Shown piece by piece: positions 25,291 to 35,101 of a DNA stretch of 64,000 nt (its first letter is position 1; each line of letters opens with the position of its first letter). A model generated the notes under the pieces. It was not told the origin of the DNA and ran no database searches. It saw only the letters and a list, made by a program, of their open reading frames with translations. Source of the DNA: Sphaerisporangium krabiense (GTDB lineage Bacteria; Actinomycetota; Actinomycetes; Streptosporangiales; Streptosporangiaceae); contig NZ_JACHBR010000001.1 of the NCBI RefSeq assembly GCF_014200435.1, positions 5,212,001 to 5,276,000 of the forward strand. The letters are read 5' to 3'. A program made the translations under genes and the position numbers.

Positions 25291-28200
25291 CTATTCTGCG
25301 GGGTACGGACGAACGTCGAGGTTGGCCGCGAGCACGTTGAAATAGCGCTGTCGGCTCCATTCGGCGCGGTTGCCGATCACATAGAGCCGCCGCTTGGCAC
25401 GGCTGACCGCCACATTGAGCAGGTTGGGGCGCTGCGCCGCCCAGCTTTTCGCGCCGGGCTTGCTCGGATCGCCCCCAAGAACCAGGATGACGATGTCCGC
25501 TTCCTTGCCCTGAGCCGTATGGACGGTGCCGGCCTTGATCTTCCGGTATGACTCGGCGATCTTGGTGACGCCCCTGGCCACCTGGCGAAACGGGCCGATC
25601 ACCATGATGTTCTCCGGGTCGACGCCGTAACCGGTGACGAGGCCGTTCAGCACCCAGGCGAGCGCCCTGCCCTCCTCGGGGATCCAGTGGCCGTCCGACT
25701 CGGTGCTCGCCACATCGATCCATGCGCTGACGGGCCAGTCGAGCGCCTGTCCTGAGGACTTTCCGAACACCATGAGGCCGTCGTAGGCGATCTTGTTGGA
25801 GATGCCGAACATCGGCTCGTCGCATCGCCGATGTACGCGGAGGGGAGCGCCGACCCAGACCGGTTCGTCGTCGGTGGGGAGAAACGTGCCGTACGTGTTC
25901 GCGTGGTCCGCCAACTGTTGCACGGAGGTCCTACCGGGCAGCCATCGTTCCTCGGGGACGCGAAAGTGCCGGCGTAGCGCCTGCTGGGCGGTGAACGGCA
26001 GGGTGAAGACCGGCTCCAACTGCAACGGGTCGCCGACCACGACGGCCCGGCGGGACCGCCAGATCGCTCCCACGGCCGCCTGCGGCGTCGCCTGCCCGGC
26101 CTCGTCGATGAGCAGCCAGCCCAGGGACTCACGCGTCAGATGGGTGAACATGCGGTCGATCGAGGAGAAGGTCGTCGAAACCACGGGGACCACGAAGAAG
26201 AGACTCTGCCAGGCGGCCCGTACGGCGTCCTCGGCGGTGGTCGTGGGCGCCGCGCCGGTGAGCACGTCCATCGCGCCCTGCAGGTTCCTGCGCATGGTGG
26301 TCGCCTCGGCGCGGAGGAACGCCTGGTGAAGCCGGAGGGCCTCGACGAACAGTTCGCTACGGGCGGTGTTCCAGGCGGAGTCGATCCATGGGGCGCTCAG
26401 TTCTCGCTTGGTGTCATCGGTCCACCAGTCGTCGCCGGGTGCGAAGTCGCCCAAGGCACCCGCGAGCCGATCGAGTGTCCGCCGGATCTCGGCGGCCTGG
26501 CTTCGCTGTTTCGTCAGGTGAGCGCGGGCGGCGGCCAGTTCGCCAGAGATCCTGGTGATGTCTCCCTTCCGCCCCTGGACCGACTCGTCGGCCTTGCCGG
26601 CTGCGGCCTGCGCGGCCTGCTGGTGGCGCAGCAGTTCCTGATCCTCCGCGTGCCACGCGCGCGTGGCCTTCCCCAGAGTGAACAGCGCCGTGATCAGGCT
26701 CGGCTGGAGTCCTTGATGTTCCCGCCGCCGGTGCGACCAGCGAGTGGCCTCTTCCTGCGCCGTCGCCAGAGTGGCTTCGGCGGAGCCGAGTAATCGCTGC
26801 GCCTGCTCGAGATCTTTTTCTTTCGAGGAGACGGCGCTCGTCGTCTCGGCGATCCTGCGTGCCAGCTCGGGCAACTCCCGCTGGTATCTGTGGACGGTCG
26901 AACGCTCGTCCTGCAGAGCGCGAGCCCGCTGGTATGCGAGGGAGAACGCCTTCACCGCCTCCCCCCAGGTTCCGGTGCCGCCGTCGCCGGTCTCGAGCTC
27001 CCATGCCTTGAGGACGTCGAGCAGGCCCTGCTGGTTCTTGGTGGTCGAGCCGTACCAGGCCTTCTCCACGAATTCCTGGCGATAGCTCTTCCGGCCGAGG
27101 CGCGCGGCGCCGAGGCCCCAGGCCGGTTGGCCGAGCACTCGGGCGCCGATGTCGGCGAAATAGTCGGTGGCGTCGCGCCATGGAGGGTGGATGGCGCTCT
27201 TACCGGGGATCTCCAGGGTCACGTTCTGCACGGCTCCGTTGTTCGCGGAGGCGACCACGATCTCGAACCCCGTGAGATCTTCACGCCATGCCCGGATGAC
27301 GCGTTTGTAGACGCCGCTCGTCCAGCGATGGGTGCCCGTGAAGGCGGCACCGGGGGTGGAGAGCTTCGACAGGCGGTGCGCGCGCTCGACCACGATGGCG
27401 GCGATGAGGTCTCGGAGCATCGTGGTCTTTCCCGTACCGGGTGGGCCGTTCACGGCGAACATCCCCGCTGAGGGCGCCAGTTCCGCCATGACGCTGTTCA
27501 CCGCGAACTGCTGGCTCAGCGCCAGGGGCATCTCCGCCGCCTGTGGCCACCGGCCGAGTGGCACCTTGTCGGGTGCCACGCGGTCGAAGAGCACCTCGGG
27601 ACGTCGGCGCAGGTCGACGCGAGCCGGTTCTGAGGTTCGCATGTACGTTTCCAGCGCGGCGCCGTACCGGCCATGCCTGACCAGTTCCGATACACGTTGG
27701 AGATCTTTCGCGATGAAGCTGTTGAGGAAATCCGTTCCCTCTTCGGCGGTGAACTCTCGTTTCCTCGACACCTGGAGACTCGTGATCCTGATGCCGCCTG
27801 GGCTCAGGACCGTGCCGACGCCAAGGAGTTCGCCGGTCAGCTTGATGAGGCCGGCGAGTTCCCCGTACCCGAGCGGGCGGCCCACCTCGTATCCCTGGTC
27901 CCGCAGTTCGGCCGCTCTCGCGTCGTTCTCGAACGCGCCGACCGCCGCCTGCATCTCCAAGGCCGCTTGATCGCACACGGTGTCGAAACCGCTCAACCAG
28001 TCGGCCGCGGCGGGGCCGGGATGGATCGTGCGGCCGGCCGCCCACGCACAGCTGGAGATCACCTCCGTGCCCAGGAGCGCCCGCCCCTCATCGGTGATCA
28101 CAAGGGCGAACAGCGCGCTCGAACCGGGTGACATGCCGTCGACGCTTTCCGGGTCGCGGCCGAAGGTCCTCTCCATGAGATCGCGGACTTTGTCGAGCCC

Positions 28201-28425
28201 GAAGATCCCGCCGTAGACGATGTGGCGCCAGGCCATCGTCGGTTTGATCGGCCGCTTTCGCAGCTCGTGACCGGCCTCCCACGGAAGGCGGGCGCCGGGC
28301 TCCACATCGAACACCGGTGCCTGCGGGTCGCGATGATCGATCTTCGGCAGATCCTGGGGGCTGAACATCTCGCAGGCGTGCCAGAACTGGATCACACGTG
28401 CGCGATCGTCGTTGAGAGGGGACAC
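25291..28425 (-). CDS. Large SF1 (Upf1/DNA2-like) helicase with coiled-coil insertion
   Basis: A 1044-residue protein. The N-terminal 300 residues are an unrecognised domain. Walker A GPPGTGKT is at residues 327-334. A long charged coiled coil (about 500-650, for example LARRIAETTSAVSSKEKDLE) splits the two halves of the first RecA domain. Walker B appears as WLLIDEAGQATPQAA. The second RecA domain includes VVGDPLQLEPV, GTVHTAQGKEADIVILVLGG and LLNVAVSRAKRRLYVIGNR. This is the COG1112 / AAA_11-AAA_12 arrangement. Start GTG 28425 has GGGAG upstream. It lies 298 bases downstream of the nuclease gene on the same strand and is probably part of the same defence-like block. It may act on DNA or RNA. 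Confidence 0.85.
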   Translation of the reverse strand: MSPLNDDRARVIQFWHACEMFSPQDLPKIDHRDPQAPVFDVEPGARLPWEAGHELRKRPIKPTMAWRHIVYGGIFGLDKVRDLMERTFGRDPESVDGMSPGSSALFALVITDEGRALLGTEVISSCAWAAGRTIHPGPAAADWLSGFDTVCDQAALEMQAAVGAFENDARAAELRDQGYEVGRPLGYGELAGLIKLTGELLGVGTVLSPGGIRITSLQVSRKREFTAEEGTDFLNSFIAKDLQRVSELVRHGRYGAALETYMRTSEPARVDLRRRPEVLFDRVAPDKVPLGRWPQAAEMPLALSQQFAVNSVMAELAPSAGMFAVNGPPGTGKTTMLRDLIAAIVVERAHRLSKLSTPGAAFTGTHRWTSGVYKRVIRAWREDLTGFEIVVASANNGAVQNVTLEIPGKSAIHPPWRDATDYFADIGARVLGQPAWGLGAARLGRKSYRQEFVEKAWYGSTTKNQQGLLDVLKAWELETGDGGTGTWGEAVKAFSLAYQRARALQDERSTVHRYQRELPELARRIAETTSAVSSKEKDLEQAQRLLGSAEATLATAQEEATRWSHRRREHQGLQPSLITALFTLGKATRAWHAEDQELLRHQQAAQAAAGKADESVQGRKGDITRISGELAAARAHLTKQRSQAAEIRRTLDRLAGALGDFAPGDDWWTDDTKRELSAPWIDSAWNTARSELFVEALRLHQAFLRAEATTMRRNLQGAMDVLTGAAPTTTAEDAVRAAWQSLFFVVPVVSTTFSSIDRMFTHLTRESLGWLLIDEAGQATPQAAVGAIWRSRRAVVVGDPLQLEPVFTLPFTAQQALRRHFRVPEERWLPGRTSVQQLADHANTYGTFLPTDDEPVWVGAPLRVHRRCDEPMFGISNKIAYDGLMVFGKSSGQALDWPVSAWIDVASTESDGHWIPEEGRALAWVLNGLVTGYGVDPENIMVIGPFRQVARGVTKIAESYRKIKAGTVHTAQGKEADIVILVLGGDPSKPGAKSWAAQRPNLLNVAVSRAKRRLYVIGNRAEWSRQRYFNVLAANLDVRPYPAE

Positions 28426-28455
28426 TGTGCTCCCGGCGAGGGCATGGACGGATGA

Positions 28456-28483
28456 GGGAGCTCCCTTGGTGCCGGGAGCTCCC
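28456..28483. promoter_or_regulatory. Paired GGGAGCTCCC palindromes before the helicase gene
   Basis: The ten-base palindrome GGGAGCTCCC occurs at 28456-28465 and 28474-28483, 18 bases start to start, about 30-58 bases upstream of the minus-strand helicase start at 28425. The two could bind a dimeric regulator on one DNA face, or pair as a hairpin in the leader. The rest of the 298-base spacer (28426-28723) shows no convincing gene. Confidence 0.45.
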
Positions 28484-28723
28484 AGGGACTTGTGTGGCCG
28501 TGACGATCAAGAGGCTAACGGCTACGCGCGGTCACGGCACCGGAAATAGGTGTACTCACTCTTCGGTGCATGTCAGGACATGGTCGTGTCGATCTCGACC
28601 CTGGCGCCGGTGCGATGGGACCGCTGGACGACGGTCCGGTTCTCAGGCAGGAGAGCGCCCAGACGATGCTGAGAGGGAATCCGAGCCATGACGGCCGGCC
28701 GATCCGGGATCACCCGAGAAGCG

Positions 28724-29665
28724 TCAGATGATCGCCTTCTTGTAGTAAGAAAGGCGTACTTCGATTCCCGATACGCGACCTTGTTCCGTGAGGGCCGTTC
28801 CGGTGCTGGTCGTTGTCCAGACCCACGGCCGGACATGTGAGACGGTCAGGTCACCACTCTCCGCTCTGTTCAGGAGGTTCTCCCGCAGGGCGGAGCGGAA
28901 ATCTTCGGCTTCCGCCTTACTGCTGAACCGGTACGGGATGGCACGTTGCCGCCGGTCGGCCTGTACCAGGTCGGCTATGCGCATGGCCTCCGCTATCGCG
29001 TCGGCGTCACTGCCCATCTCCAGGGCATCACGCCGTTGCGGGATCTCGGTGTCGGGTATGGCCGTGACCTGTCGGTTCCACGGCTCTCCTGGTATGAGTT
29101 CGTCTCGGATCCATCGCGCGAACAAGGCGGCGTTCCGTCCGTCCTCCCCTTCCACGCCGCCCCAGGACTCGTCGATCGCCCGGGCCACGACCCCCCAAGT
29201 CGCCGTGACGTAACGAGCCCGTTCGGGAAGGTTGACAGGGGCGCGAGGAACCCGATCGCGGGTCAAATAGAGCAGGTCCACCTGAATGCCCGGGTGATTG
29301 TGCAGTCCGAGTTCGAGGTACTGGTCCACCTGACGCTCCCGGACGCTGCCGGGCTCGGTCTTGAGTTCCACGATCAACAGACGATGCGGCCAGCGAAACG
29401 CGAGATCCGGCCAGCGGTTCTCCTCGCCGGGAGTCACCGCGTCCAACTTGAACTCCCAGTAAAGCGCAGGAGGGTCGGCATCCTCGCCATCGGCCAGATC
29501 GAGCAGGTGCAGCAGACGACGACCCTGAACACAAAGCCGGTAGGGCGTGTTGAATCGTTGGGGACGATGACCGAGCAACAGGCTCGTCAACATCACATCG
29601 GCGAACCACTCTCGGCCGGCTCTCGCGAGCTTGACCCGCTCGACACGCGGATCGGGAACTGCCAT
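28724..29665 (-). CDS. PD-(D/E)XK-superfamily nuclease
   Basis: A 313-residue protein with the core nuclease motif in order: D87 in RWPDLAFRW, then E100 and K102 in LIVELKTEPG, then Q112 and Q115 in RQVDQYLEL on the following helix. This matches the D-(D/E)XK restriction-endonuclease fold. The region after residue 200 is helical and unrecognised. ATG 29665 has GGAG nine bases away; GTG 29671 is an in-frame alternative. It follows the kinase gene after 25 bases, so the two are co-transcribed. The pairing of a kinase with a nuclease next to helicases supports a role in nucleic-acid defence, possibly with the kinase as trigger. Confidence 0.75.
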   Translation of the reverse strand: MAVPDPRVERVKLARAGREWFADVMLTSLLLGHRPQRFNTPYRLCVQGRRLLHLLDLADGEDADPPALYWEFKLDAVTPGEENRWPDLAFRWPHRLLIVELKTEPGSVRERQVDQYLELGLHNHPGIQVDLLYLTRDRVPRAPVNLPERARYVTATWGVVARAIDESWGGVEGEDGRNAALFARWIRDELIPGEPWNRQVTAIPDTEIPQRRDALEMGSDADAIAEAMRIADLVQADRRQRAIPYRFSSKAEAEDFRSALRENLLNRAESGDLTVSHVRPWVWTTTSTGTALTEQGRVSGIEVRLSYYKKAII

Positions 29666-29690
29666 GGTCACTGTCTCCGCTCGTATGTGG

Positions 29691-31643
29691 TCACAGAGCA
29701 GCCGCGTGTTTGTATGCGAGCAGGCTCGTGGAGGCGATGATCTGGCGATGGCCGCCCGCGTCCCGTGGCCGGGCGCTGAGCACGTAGAAGGCCACCTTCG
29801 AGTCCGGCAGGTACCAGATCTTCGTCGTGTAGGTGCGATTCACTTCACAGGCGATCTGCCAGTTCCGGTAGTAGGCCTTTCTCCCGTCGCCCATCGTCGC
29901 CAGCCCCGAATAGACCAGCCGGGAGCTGTACGGGTCGACGCCGTAATACAGGCCCGTCGCACCCGACGTACGTGAGGACCCATAAGGGTTTCGGACGACG
30001 GTGCCCCCGGCGAGGCAGGGCATGGTCCCGCTCCACATGAAGCCGTACTTGTCATCGCCGATGCCGTACCCCGGCCAGTGGCGCTTGGTCGACTTGAGCT
30101 GCAGCACCATCGCATCGGGACGGCAGACGAACTGCCACGCGCCGTAGCCCCCGGATGAGCGTGGAGATTCGATGCAGGCGGAATCGGCGTCGATGGGCAA
30201 CAGCCGCCAGCCCTTGGGCAGGGTCATCACGATGCCCTTGAACGACACGGCCTTTCCGCTGGGCGAGGGGGCTTTTGTCGCGGCCGGTTCTGCCGTCCTC
30301 ATCACATTTGGTGTGGGAGAAGGCGGTGCGCTCGGCGACGCGACGAGCCCGGATACGGCCGCCTCTGGTGACGCCGAAGCGGCGACCGGGCGGGAGTTTC
30401 CCGGAAGAGAATTCGTGATGATCGCTGTCACGGTGATCAGGGTCACCGCGACCGCGGTGACGATGTAGGCGTGCAGCCAGGGTGAGGCTCGCTTCGGGGC
30501 GATGGCCGCAGGAAGATTCGGAGCCTGTGGCATTGCAGGTGTCTTCAGATGCACTGATTCCGGCGGTTCGGCGGCACCGGCACCGGCACCGGTCTGCGTG
30601 TCCGTCACAGCGGTGGGCGAGGCCACGGATGCGCGGACCGACGGGGTCGTGGACTCGGTCCTGTCGGAGTCCGCGGCGGAGAACAGCGTAGGGGGAGCCG
30701 CCGCGGGCGGGCTTGAGGAAAGCAACTCGGTGGCGGATGGGGCGGGCCAGTCGGACGCCTGGTCCTTCGGCATCACCCACGTGCGCTGGAGCAGCGTTGT
30801 GATGTCGGAGGTGGCAGGCGCCTGCTTCCCCTCCTCGGTTCGCCAGATACGGGTGACCGTGGCCAGCACATCGTCGGCCGCCGGCCTTGCCTCCGGTTCC
30901 TTGGCGAGCGCACGGCCCACCAGAACGCGCAAGCCCTCGGGTACGGCTTCAAGGTCCGGGGTCTCCTGCCGTACCCGATAGGCCAGTACTTCCGGACGGC
31001 CGGTGCCATAGGGAGGCTCGCCGGTAGCGGCGAAGAGCACCAGCATGCCCCAGCCGTAGACGTCGGCCGGGGTTCCCACCAGGCCATCCCCGTACTCCTC
31101 CGGACTGATCCAGCCGGGGGAGCCGATCAGCGTGCCGGTGTGGGTCATCGCGGTGTCGTCCAACACTCTGGCGATGCCGAAGTCGATCAGGCGCGGTCCT
31201 TCCGAGGAGAGGATCACATTGGACGGCTTCAGGTCGCGGTGAACGACGTCCGCGGCGTGCACGGCCACCAGCGCCTCGGCGAGCCCGGCGGCCAGACCGT
31301 ACAGCGCGTCGCCGCTGAGCGATCCCTGCGCCCGTACGTGCTGTTCGAGCGTGGGGCCGGCGATGAACTCGGTGGCCAGCCATGGACGCTCGGTGCCGGG
31401 GTCGGAGCCGAGGACGCGAGCCACGCAGGCACCGTCCACCTCACGCAGTACGGCGATCTCCCTGCTGAACCGCCGCCGGAACTCCAGGTCCGTCGACAGC
31501 ACCTCGTGCACGAGCTTGAGGGCGACCCGTTGCCCCGTGTCGTCCACCCCCGCGTAGACCGAGCCCATGCCGCCCGCCCCGAGACGTCCCACAACTCGGT
31601 ACGGACCGATCTCCTGGGGATCGCCCGCTGACAGCGACTGCAC
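29691..31643 (-). CDS. Transmembrane Ser/Thr protein kinase
   Basis: A 650-residue Pkn-type kinase. The Gly-rich loop is LGAGGMG (21-27), the catalytic lysine is K43 in ALKLVHE, the catalytic loop is HRDLKPSN (135-142) and the metal-binding motif is DFG (154-156). A Pro/Ser/Thr-rich linker (about 295-385) leads to one membrane helix (about 390-410, HAYIVTAVAVTLITVTAIIT). The extracellular region (about 415-650) is unrecognised and contains four or more cysteines that could form disulfides. GTG 31643 is preferred because GGAGG precedes it and the protein then begins ten residues before IGPYRVVG; GTG 31790 and ATG 31709 are in-frame alternatives. It heads an operon with the nuclease. Confidence 0.9.
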   Translation of the reverse strand: MQSLSAGDPQEIGPYRVVGRLGAGGMGSVYAGVDDTGQRVALKLVHEVLSTDLEFRRRFSREIAVLREVDGACVARVLGSDPGTERPWLATEFIAGPTLEQHVRAQGSLSGDALYGLAAGLAEALVAVHAADVVHRDLKPSNVILSSEGPRLIDFGIARVLDDTAMTHTGTLIGSPGWISPEEYGDGLVGTPADVYGWGMLVLFAATGEPPYGTGRPEVLAYRVRQETPDLEAVPEGLRVLVGRALAKEPEARPAADDVLATVTRIWRTEEGKQAPATSDITTLLQRTWVMPKDQASDWPAPSATELLSSSPPAAAPPTLFSAADSDRTESTTPSVRASVASPTAVTDTQTGAGAGAAEPPESVHLKTPAMPQAPNLPAAIAPKRASPWLHAYIVTAVAVTLITVTAIITNSLPGNSRPVAASASPEAAVSGLVASPSAPPSPTPNVMRTAEPAATKAPSPSGKAVSFKGIVMTLPKGWRLLPIDADSACIESPRSSGGYGAWQFVCRPDAMVLQLKSTKRHWPGYGIGDDKYGFMWSGTMPCLAGGTVVRNPYGSSRTSGATGLYYGVDPYSSRLVYSGLATMGDGRKAYYRNWQIACEVNRTYTTKIWYLPDSKVAFYVLSARPRDAGGHRQIIASTSLLAYKHAAAL

Positions 31644-31870
31644 GCGCCCTCCGGATGACGTGGGTGGTCGGAAATTCGATGTAAACCGCCCATCTCCCAT
31701 GGGCGTCATCAGATCGGCGCAGTGAATCTCCTGGCGGACGTGCAACAGGGCTTTGGTGGCGGCCAAAGCGTCTCGGCCGAGTGGGAACACTGTTTCTCAT
31801 GGCTGTGAAGAATCGACCGGAGCGGCTATTAGAGCGCACGTGACGGTGAAACGCAAGTGACGCGGGAGGC

Positions 31871-31900
31871 TTGGACAGGACATCTCGTCTCCTCTATCTT
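31871..31900 (+). promoter_or_regulatory. Candidate promoter for the zinc-ribbon helicase gene
   Basis: TTGGAC (31871-31876) and TATCTT (31895-31900) are spaced by 18 bases, a plausible housekeeping promoter, 147 bases before ATG 32047. The 403-base divergent spacer (31644-32046) between kinase and helicase holds no gene other than in-frame extensions. It becomes AT-richer from about 31800 onward, which fits promoters on both strands. Confidence 0.4.
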
Positions 31901-32046
31901 CATCATCGTCTTCCTTCGGGCAGGCGTCGGTGAATAACGAAATTCAGTCGGTTATCCGGCGGCGCAGGCCGACCACGGCGGCCGGCAGTGGACGGCCGCA
32001 CTGCTGCGCCGGCCGGTGTCGGAGCGCTGACCAGGAGCGGGGCGAC

Positions 32047-34902
32047 ATGGGGATAGGCGCGAAGCGGAAGCTCATCGATATCATCCAGAAAGCGTTGTCC
32101 TCTGGTCCGATGACGCAGGATGCTCTGCTCGAGAGCGTTCATCGGGCCGGTTTACGACGAGTCGACGTGGGCGATCTCTACGAGGTCTGTGCCCGGCACT
32201 CACTCGCCGAGTTCAGGGACGGTATATGGGTGCCGCGTATTCCTGTGACGTCCGAGGGCAACGCCGTACCCCCCGAGGACTCTTCAAAGGAACAAACGTA
32301 TAAAGACGGCGTGCTGCATCGGCCTGATGAAACGGAGGCCGCCGCCGAAGCGGAGCGGCTCGTCCGTCAGTTGGGACTTCCCGCCGTCGAGCCGGCGCCG
32401 CCACCTGGCCCCGTGCCCAGTGGGTGGGCGGACGCGGCGAAGGACGCGGCTCGTGCTTTCGGTGATGAGCTCCAGGCGGTCTCGAAACGCCGCACGCAGA
32501 CGGACGTTCCGCTCACCATGGGCAGTGAGGCCGGACAGGCAGGAGGCCGGAAGATGATGCGCTTCGAGGCGGAGGGAGATGTGGGCGTCACCGAAGGCAC
32601 TCCCGCCCTCCTGGTCATCAGACACGCGCACTTCGAGGTCGAGGTCGTTTCCATGTTCGGCAACGTCCTCACGCTGTCGGCGCCTTCGGACACTCCACTG
32701 GTGAGTGAGGCGACTCTGCGCATCGACCTTTCATGGCTGCTGGTCGCCCAGAGCCGGCGTCTGAGCGAGCTGGCTCATGGTGGGCCGGGCTTCGACGCCG
32801 GCGCGGCCTTGGCGGCCGTGACAGCCGGCGAGCGTCACGTCATGGCATCCCAGGCCGAGTTGCCCGTACAGGCGGTGGACGGGTTGAACGAAGGTCAGCG
32901 CGACGCGGTGAACCTGGCGCTCAGACCAGGGCTCACCTGGCTCTGGGGACCGCCTGGCACAGGCAAGACGACGACGATCTCCGCTCTCGTAGCCGAACTG
33001 TGCGCACGGAGAATGCGCGTCCTGCTCGCCGCGCCGACCAACGCGGCGCTGGACGTGGCGATCGGGGCGGTGTTGAAGAAACTTCCCGGCGCCGCCGAGG
33101 GGATGCTGGTACGCCTCGGGCAACCGGCGGACCCGTCGCTGGTCGACAGGAACGCCGGCCGGGTCCTCGTGGACGAGATAGCCGCGGCTCGCGGAGCACC
33201 GGTCGCGCGGCGACGCGTGGAGGCGGGTATAGAGCTCAGGAGCTGCCGCCAGACGCTGGCCGCGCTCAAGCGTCGCCGTGAGAAGTTGACGCCCGAGGAA
33301 GAGGCCACCCGGCTCGGAGCCGAGACGAAGATCACCTATCTCCGGGCTCTCCAGCGGGAGCTGGACAGGTGCATGGGCGAGGTGCGCCGCCAGGTCTGCA
33401 GGGAGGCCGCCATCGTGGCGGCCACCGCCCACCAAGTGGTCCTCGAGACGCTCAAAGAGCTGACGTTCGACGTGGTCATCCTGGACGAGGCCAGCATGAC
33501 CACGGCGGCGCTGGCGATGCTGGTGGCGGGCGCCGGACGAGGCCACACCGTCATCGCGGGTGACTTCCGTCAGCTTCCGCCGATCGCCGTCGCCGAGACC
33601 CCGGCGGCGCAGGAATGGCTGAAGCGAAGTCCGTTCGAGAAGGCGGGCATCTCGGCGGCCGTCGCCCGGGGGCGCCCGCCCGCATCCTTGGCGGCGTTGA
33701 CCGAGCAGTACCGTATGCGCGCGCCCATCGGCGACGTCGTCAGTACCGCCTTCTACCCGGAGAGCCCTCTGGTCACGGCACCCGCCGTGAAGACCAGGGC
33801 GGTACGGAGCCGGGTCTCATGGGCGGGCAGTCCTCTGGTGTTCGTGGACACCTCGAATCTGCGAGCGCGGACGGCCCGCAGGCAGGGCATGCACTCCAGG
33901 TACAACCTGATGCACGCTCAGCTGGTCGCCGCGATGGTGGGGGGCGCCACCGCCGATCTCCACGATCTGGCTTTGATCACTCCCTTCGCGCCTCAGGCAC
34001 GGCTTCTGGAGTCGCTGCTGCCGGACGCCCATCTCGACGAGTGGGCGGCCTCTACCGTCCACCGTTTCCAGGGTGGTGAGCGTGACATCGTCGTGTACGA
34101 CACGGTCGACACCGGCCACGGCGTCTCGCCGATGCATCGGTGGTTCACGGAGGGGAGCGCGGGCAGCGAGGGTGCCCGCCTGCTCAATGTCGCGGCCAGC
34201 AGGGCCCGGGACGATCTCGTCGTCATCGGCGCCCTCGACAGCCTGCACCGGCGTGGTGCATCTCGTGACGCCGTATGGACGTTCTTCGCCCACTTGCTCG
34301 ACCGGGCCGACCGACTCCCGTGGGAGAAGCTGCTGACCTCTTCCGGTGTCACCGAACTCGTGTCGGCTGCGGCGGTCGCGGAGCGGCTCGGTGACGACCT
34401 GGCCAGGGCCGCGACCGTCGAGATGTGGCTTCCGCGGGCGCCGTTGCGTGAACTGCCCGGCCTCATTCCCGCCCTGAGCGCTGTACGCGGCGCGGATCCG
34501 GAAACCGAAGCCGTGACCGTCTGGGTAGAGCCGGACCAGGACGGCTATCTGCCGGCCGAAGCCCTCCGCGCTCGGCGTGAGGGTGTCAACATCCGGCCGC
34601 TCACGCCGATCCTGGAGTCCGGCGCGGTGATCGGCGACGTCGTCTGGTCCTCGTCCGGGACGCTGCTCGGTGGCACGCCGGGAGTGGTGTTCCGCACCGA
34701 GCATCGTGTTTTCGCCGACGCGGTGCGACGCGCGCAGCGACGGCGTTCCGGGAGGATCCCCGGAACGGGACAACTCGGCGATGACTGCGGTCGCTGCCAG
34801 CGGATGATGGTCCGTACCGAGGCCGGTCGGCGAGGTGGCACGGACCTCAGATATGAGTGCGCCGTGTGCGATCACCCTTCGAGGAGAAGCCCCAGACGGT
34901 AG
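32047..34902 (+). CDS. SF1 (Upf1-like) helicase with degenerate PLD-like region and C-terminal zinc ribbon
   Basis: A 951-residue protein. An N-terminal winged-helix-like segment (residues 5-65) precedes the helicase core: Walker A GPPGTGKT (301-308), Walker B VVILDEAS (476-483), AGDFRQLPP, LTEQYRM, TVHRFQGGERDIVVYD and LLNVAASRARDDLVVIG. Residues about 800-890 resemble a phospholipase-D fold, but VIGDVVWSSSGTLLGG lacks the HxK catalytic pair. The last 40 residues hold a zinc ribbon with C914, C917, C938 and C941. ATG 32047 has AGGAG upstream; the longer frame lacks a site. It is divergent from the kinase/nuclease operon. This helicase plus PLD plus zinc-ribbon order is known in Mokosh-type defence proteins. 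Confidence 0.85.
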   Translation: MGIGAKRKLIDIIQKALSSGPMTQDALLESVHRAGLRRVDVGDLYEVCARHSLAEFRDGIWVPRIPVTSEGNAVPPEDSSKEQTYKDGVLHRPDETEAAAEAERLVRQLGLPAVEPAPPPGPVPSGWADAAKDAARAFGDELQAVSKRRTQTDVPLTMGSEAGQAGGRKMMRFEAEGDVGVTEGTPALLVIRHAHFEVEVVSMFGNVLTLSAPSDTPLVSEATLRIDLSWLLVAQSRRLSELAHGGPGFDAGAALAAVTAGERHVMASQAELPVQAVDGLNEGQRDAVNLALRPGLTWLWGPPGTGKTTTISALVAELCARRMRVLLAAPTNAALDVAIGAVLKKLPGAAEGMLVRLGQPADPSLVDRNAGRVLVDEIAAARGAPVARRRVEAGIELRSCRQTLAALKRRREKLTPEEEATRLGAETKITYLRALQRELDRCMGEVRRQVCREAAIVAATAHQVVLETLKELTFDVVILDEASMTTAALAMLVAGAGRGHTVIAGDFRQLPPIAVAETPAAQEWLKRSPFEKAGISAAVARGRPPASLAALTEQYRMRAPIGDVVSTAFYPESPLVTAPAVKTRAVRSRVSWAGSPLVFVDTSNLRARTARRQGMHSRYNLMHAQLVAAMVGGATADLHDLALITPFAPQARLLESLLPDAHLDEWAASTVHRFQGGERDIVVYDTVDTGHGVSPMHRWFTEGSAGSEGARLLNVAASRARDDLVVIGALDSLHRRGASRDAVWTFFAHLLDRADRLPWEKLLTSSGVTELVSAAAVAERLGDDLARAATVEMWLPRAPLRELPGLIPALSAVRGADPETEAVTVWVEPDQDGYLPAEALRARREGVNIRPLTPILESGAVIGDVVWSSSGTLLGGTPGVVFRTEHRVFADAVRRAQRRRSGRIPGTGQLGDDCGRCQRMMVRTEAGRRGGTDLRYECAVCDHPSRRSPRR

Positions 34903-35101
34903 AGAGCGAAGGCGACGACGGTCTTGGGTGGAGCGTCTGCGGTGACCAACGGTCAGGGAAACATGGCCAAGACGCTGCTGTGGGTTGGACCTGGGAACCC
35001 TCCTGATTGAGCCGATATTTGCCGCTTGATCGCTGTAGCCTGCCTGACACATAAGTGATGCGGCCCGACGGGCTTCCGCTGATCTACTGATCACGGACAT
35101 G

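Noticed and set aside
28573-28690. Small minus-strand frame MARIPSQHRL... (38 residues) between nuclease and helicase
   Set aside because: No ribosome site and no recognisable features; it may be translated, but I cannot support it.
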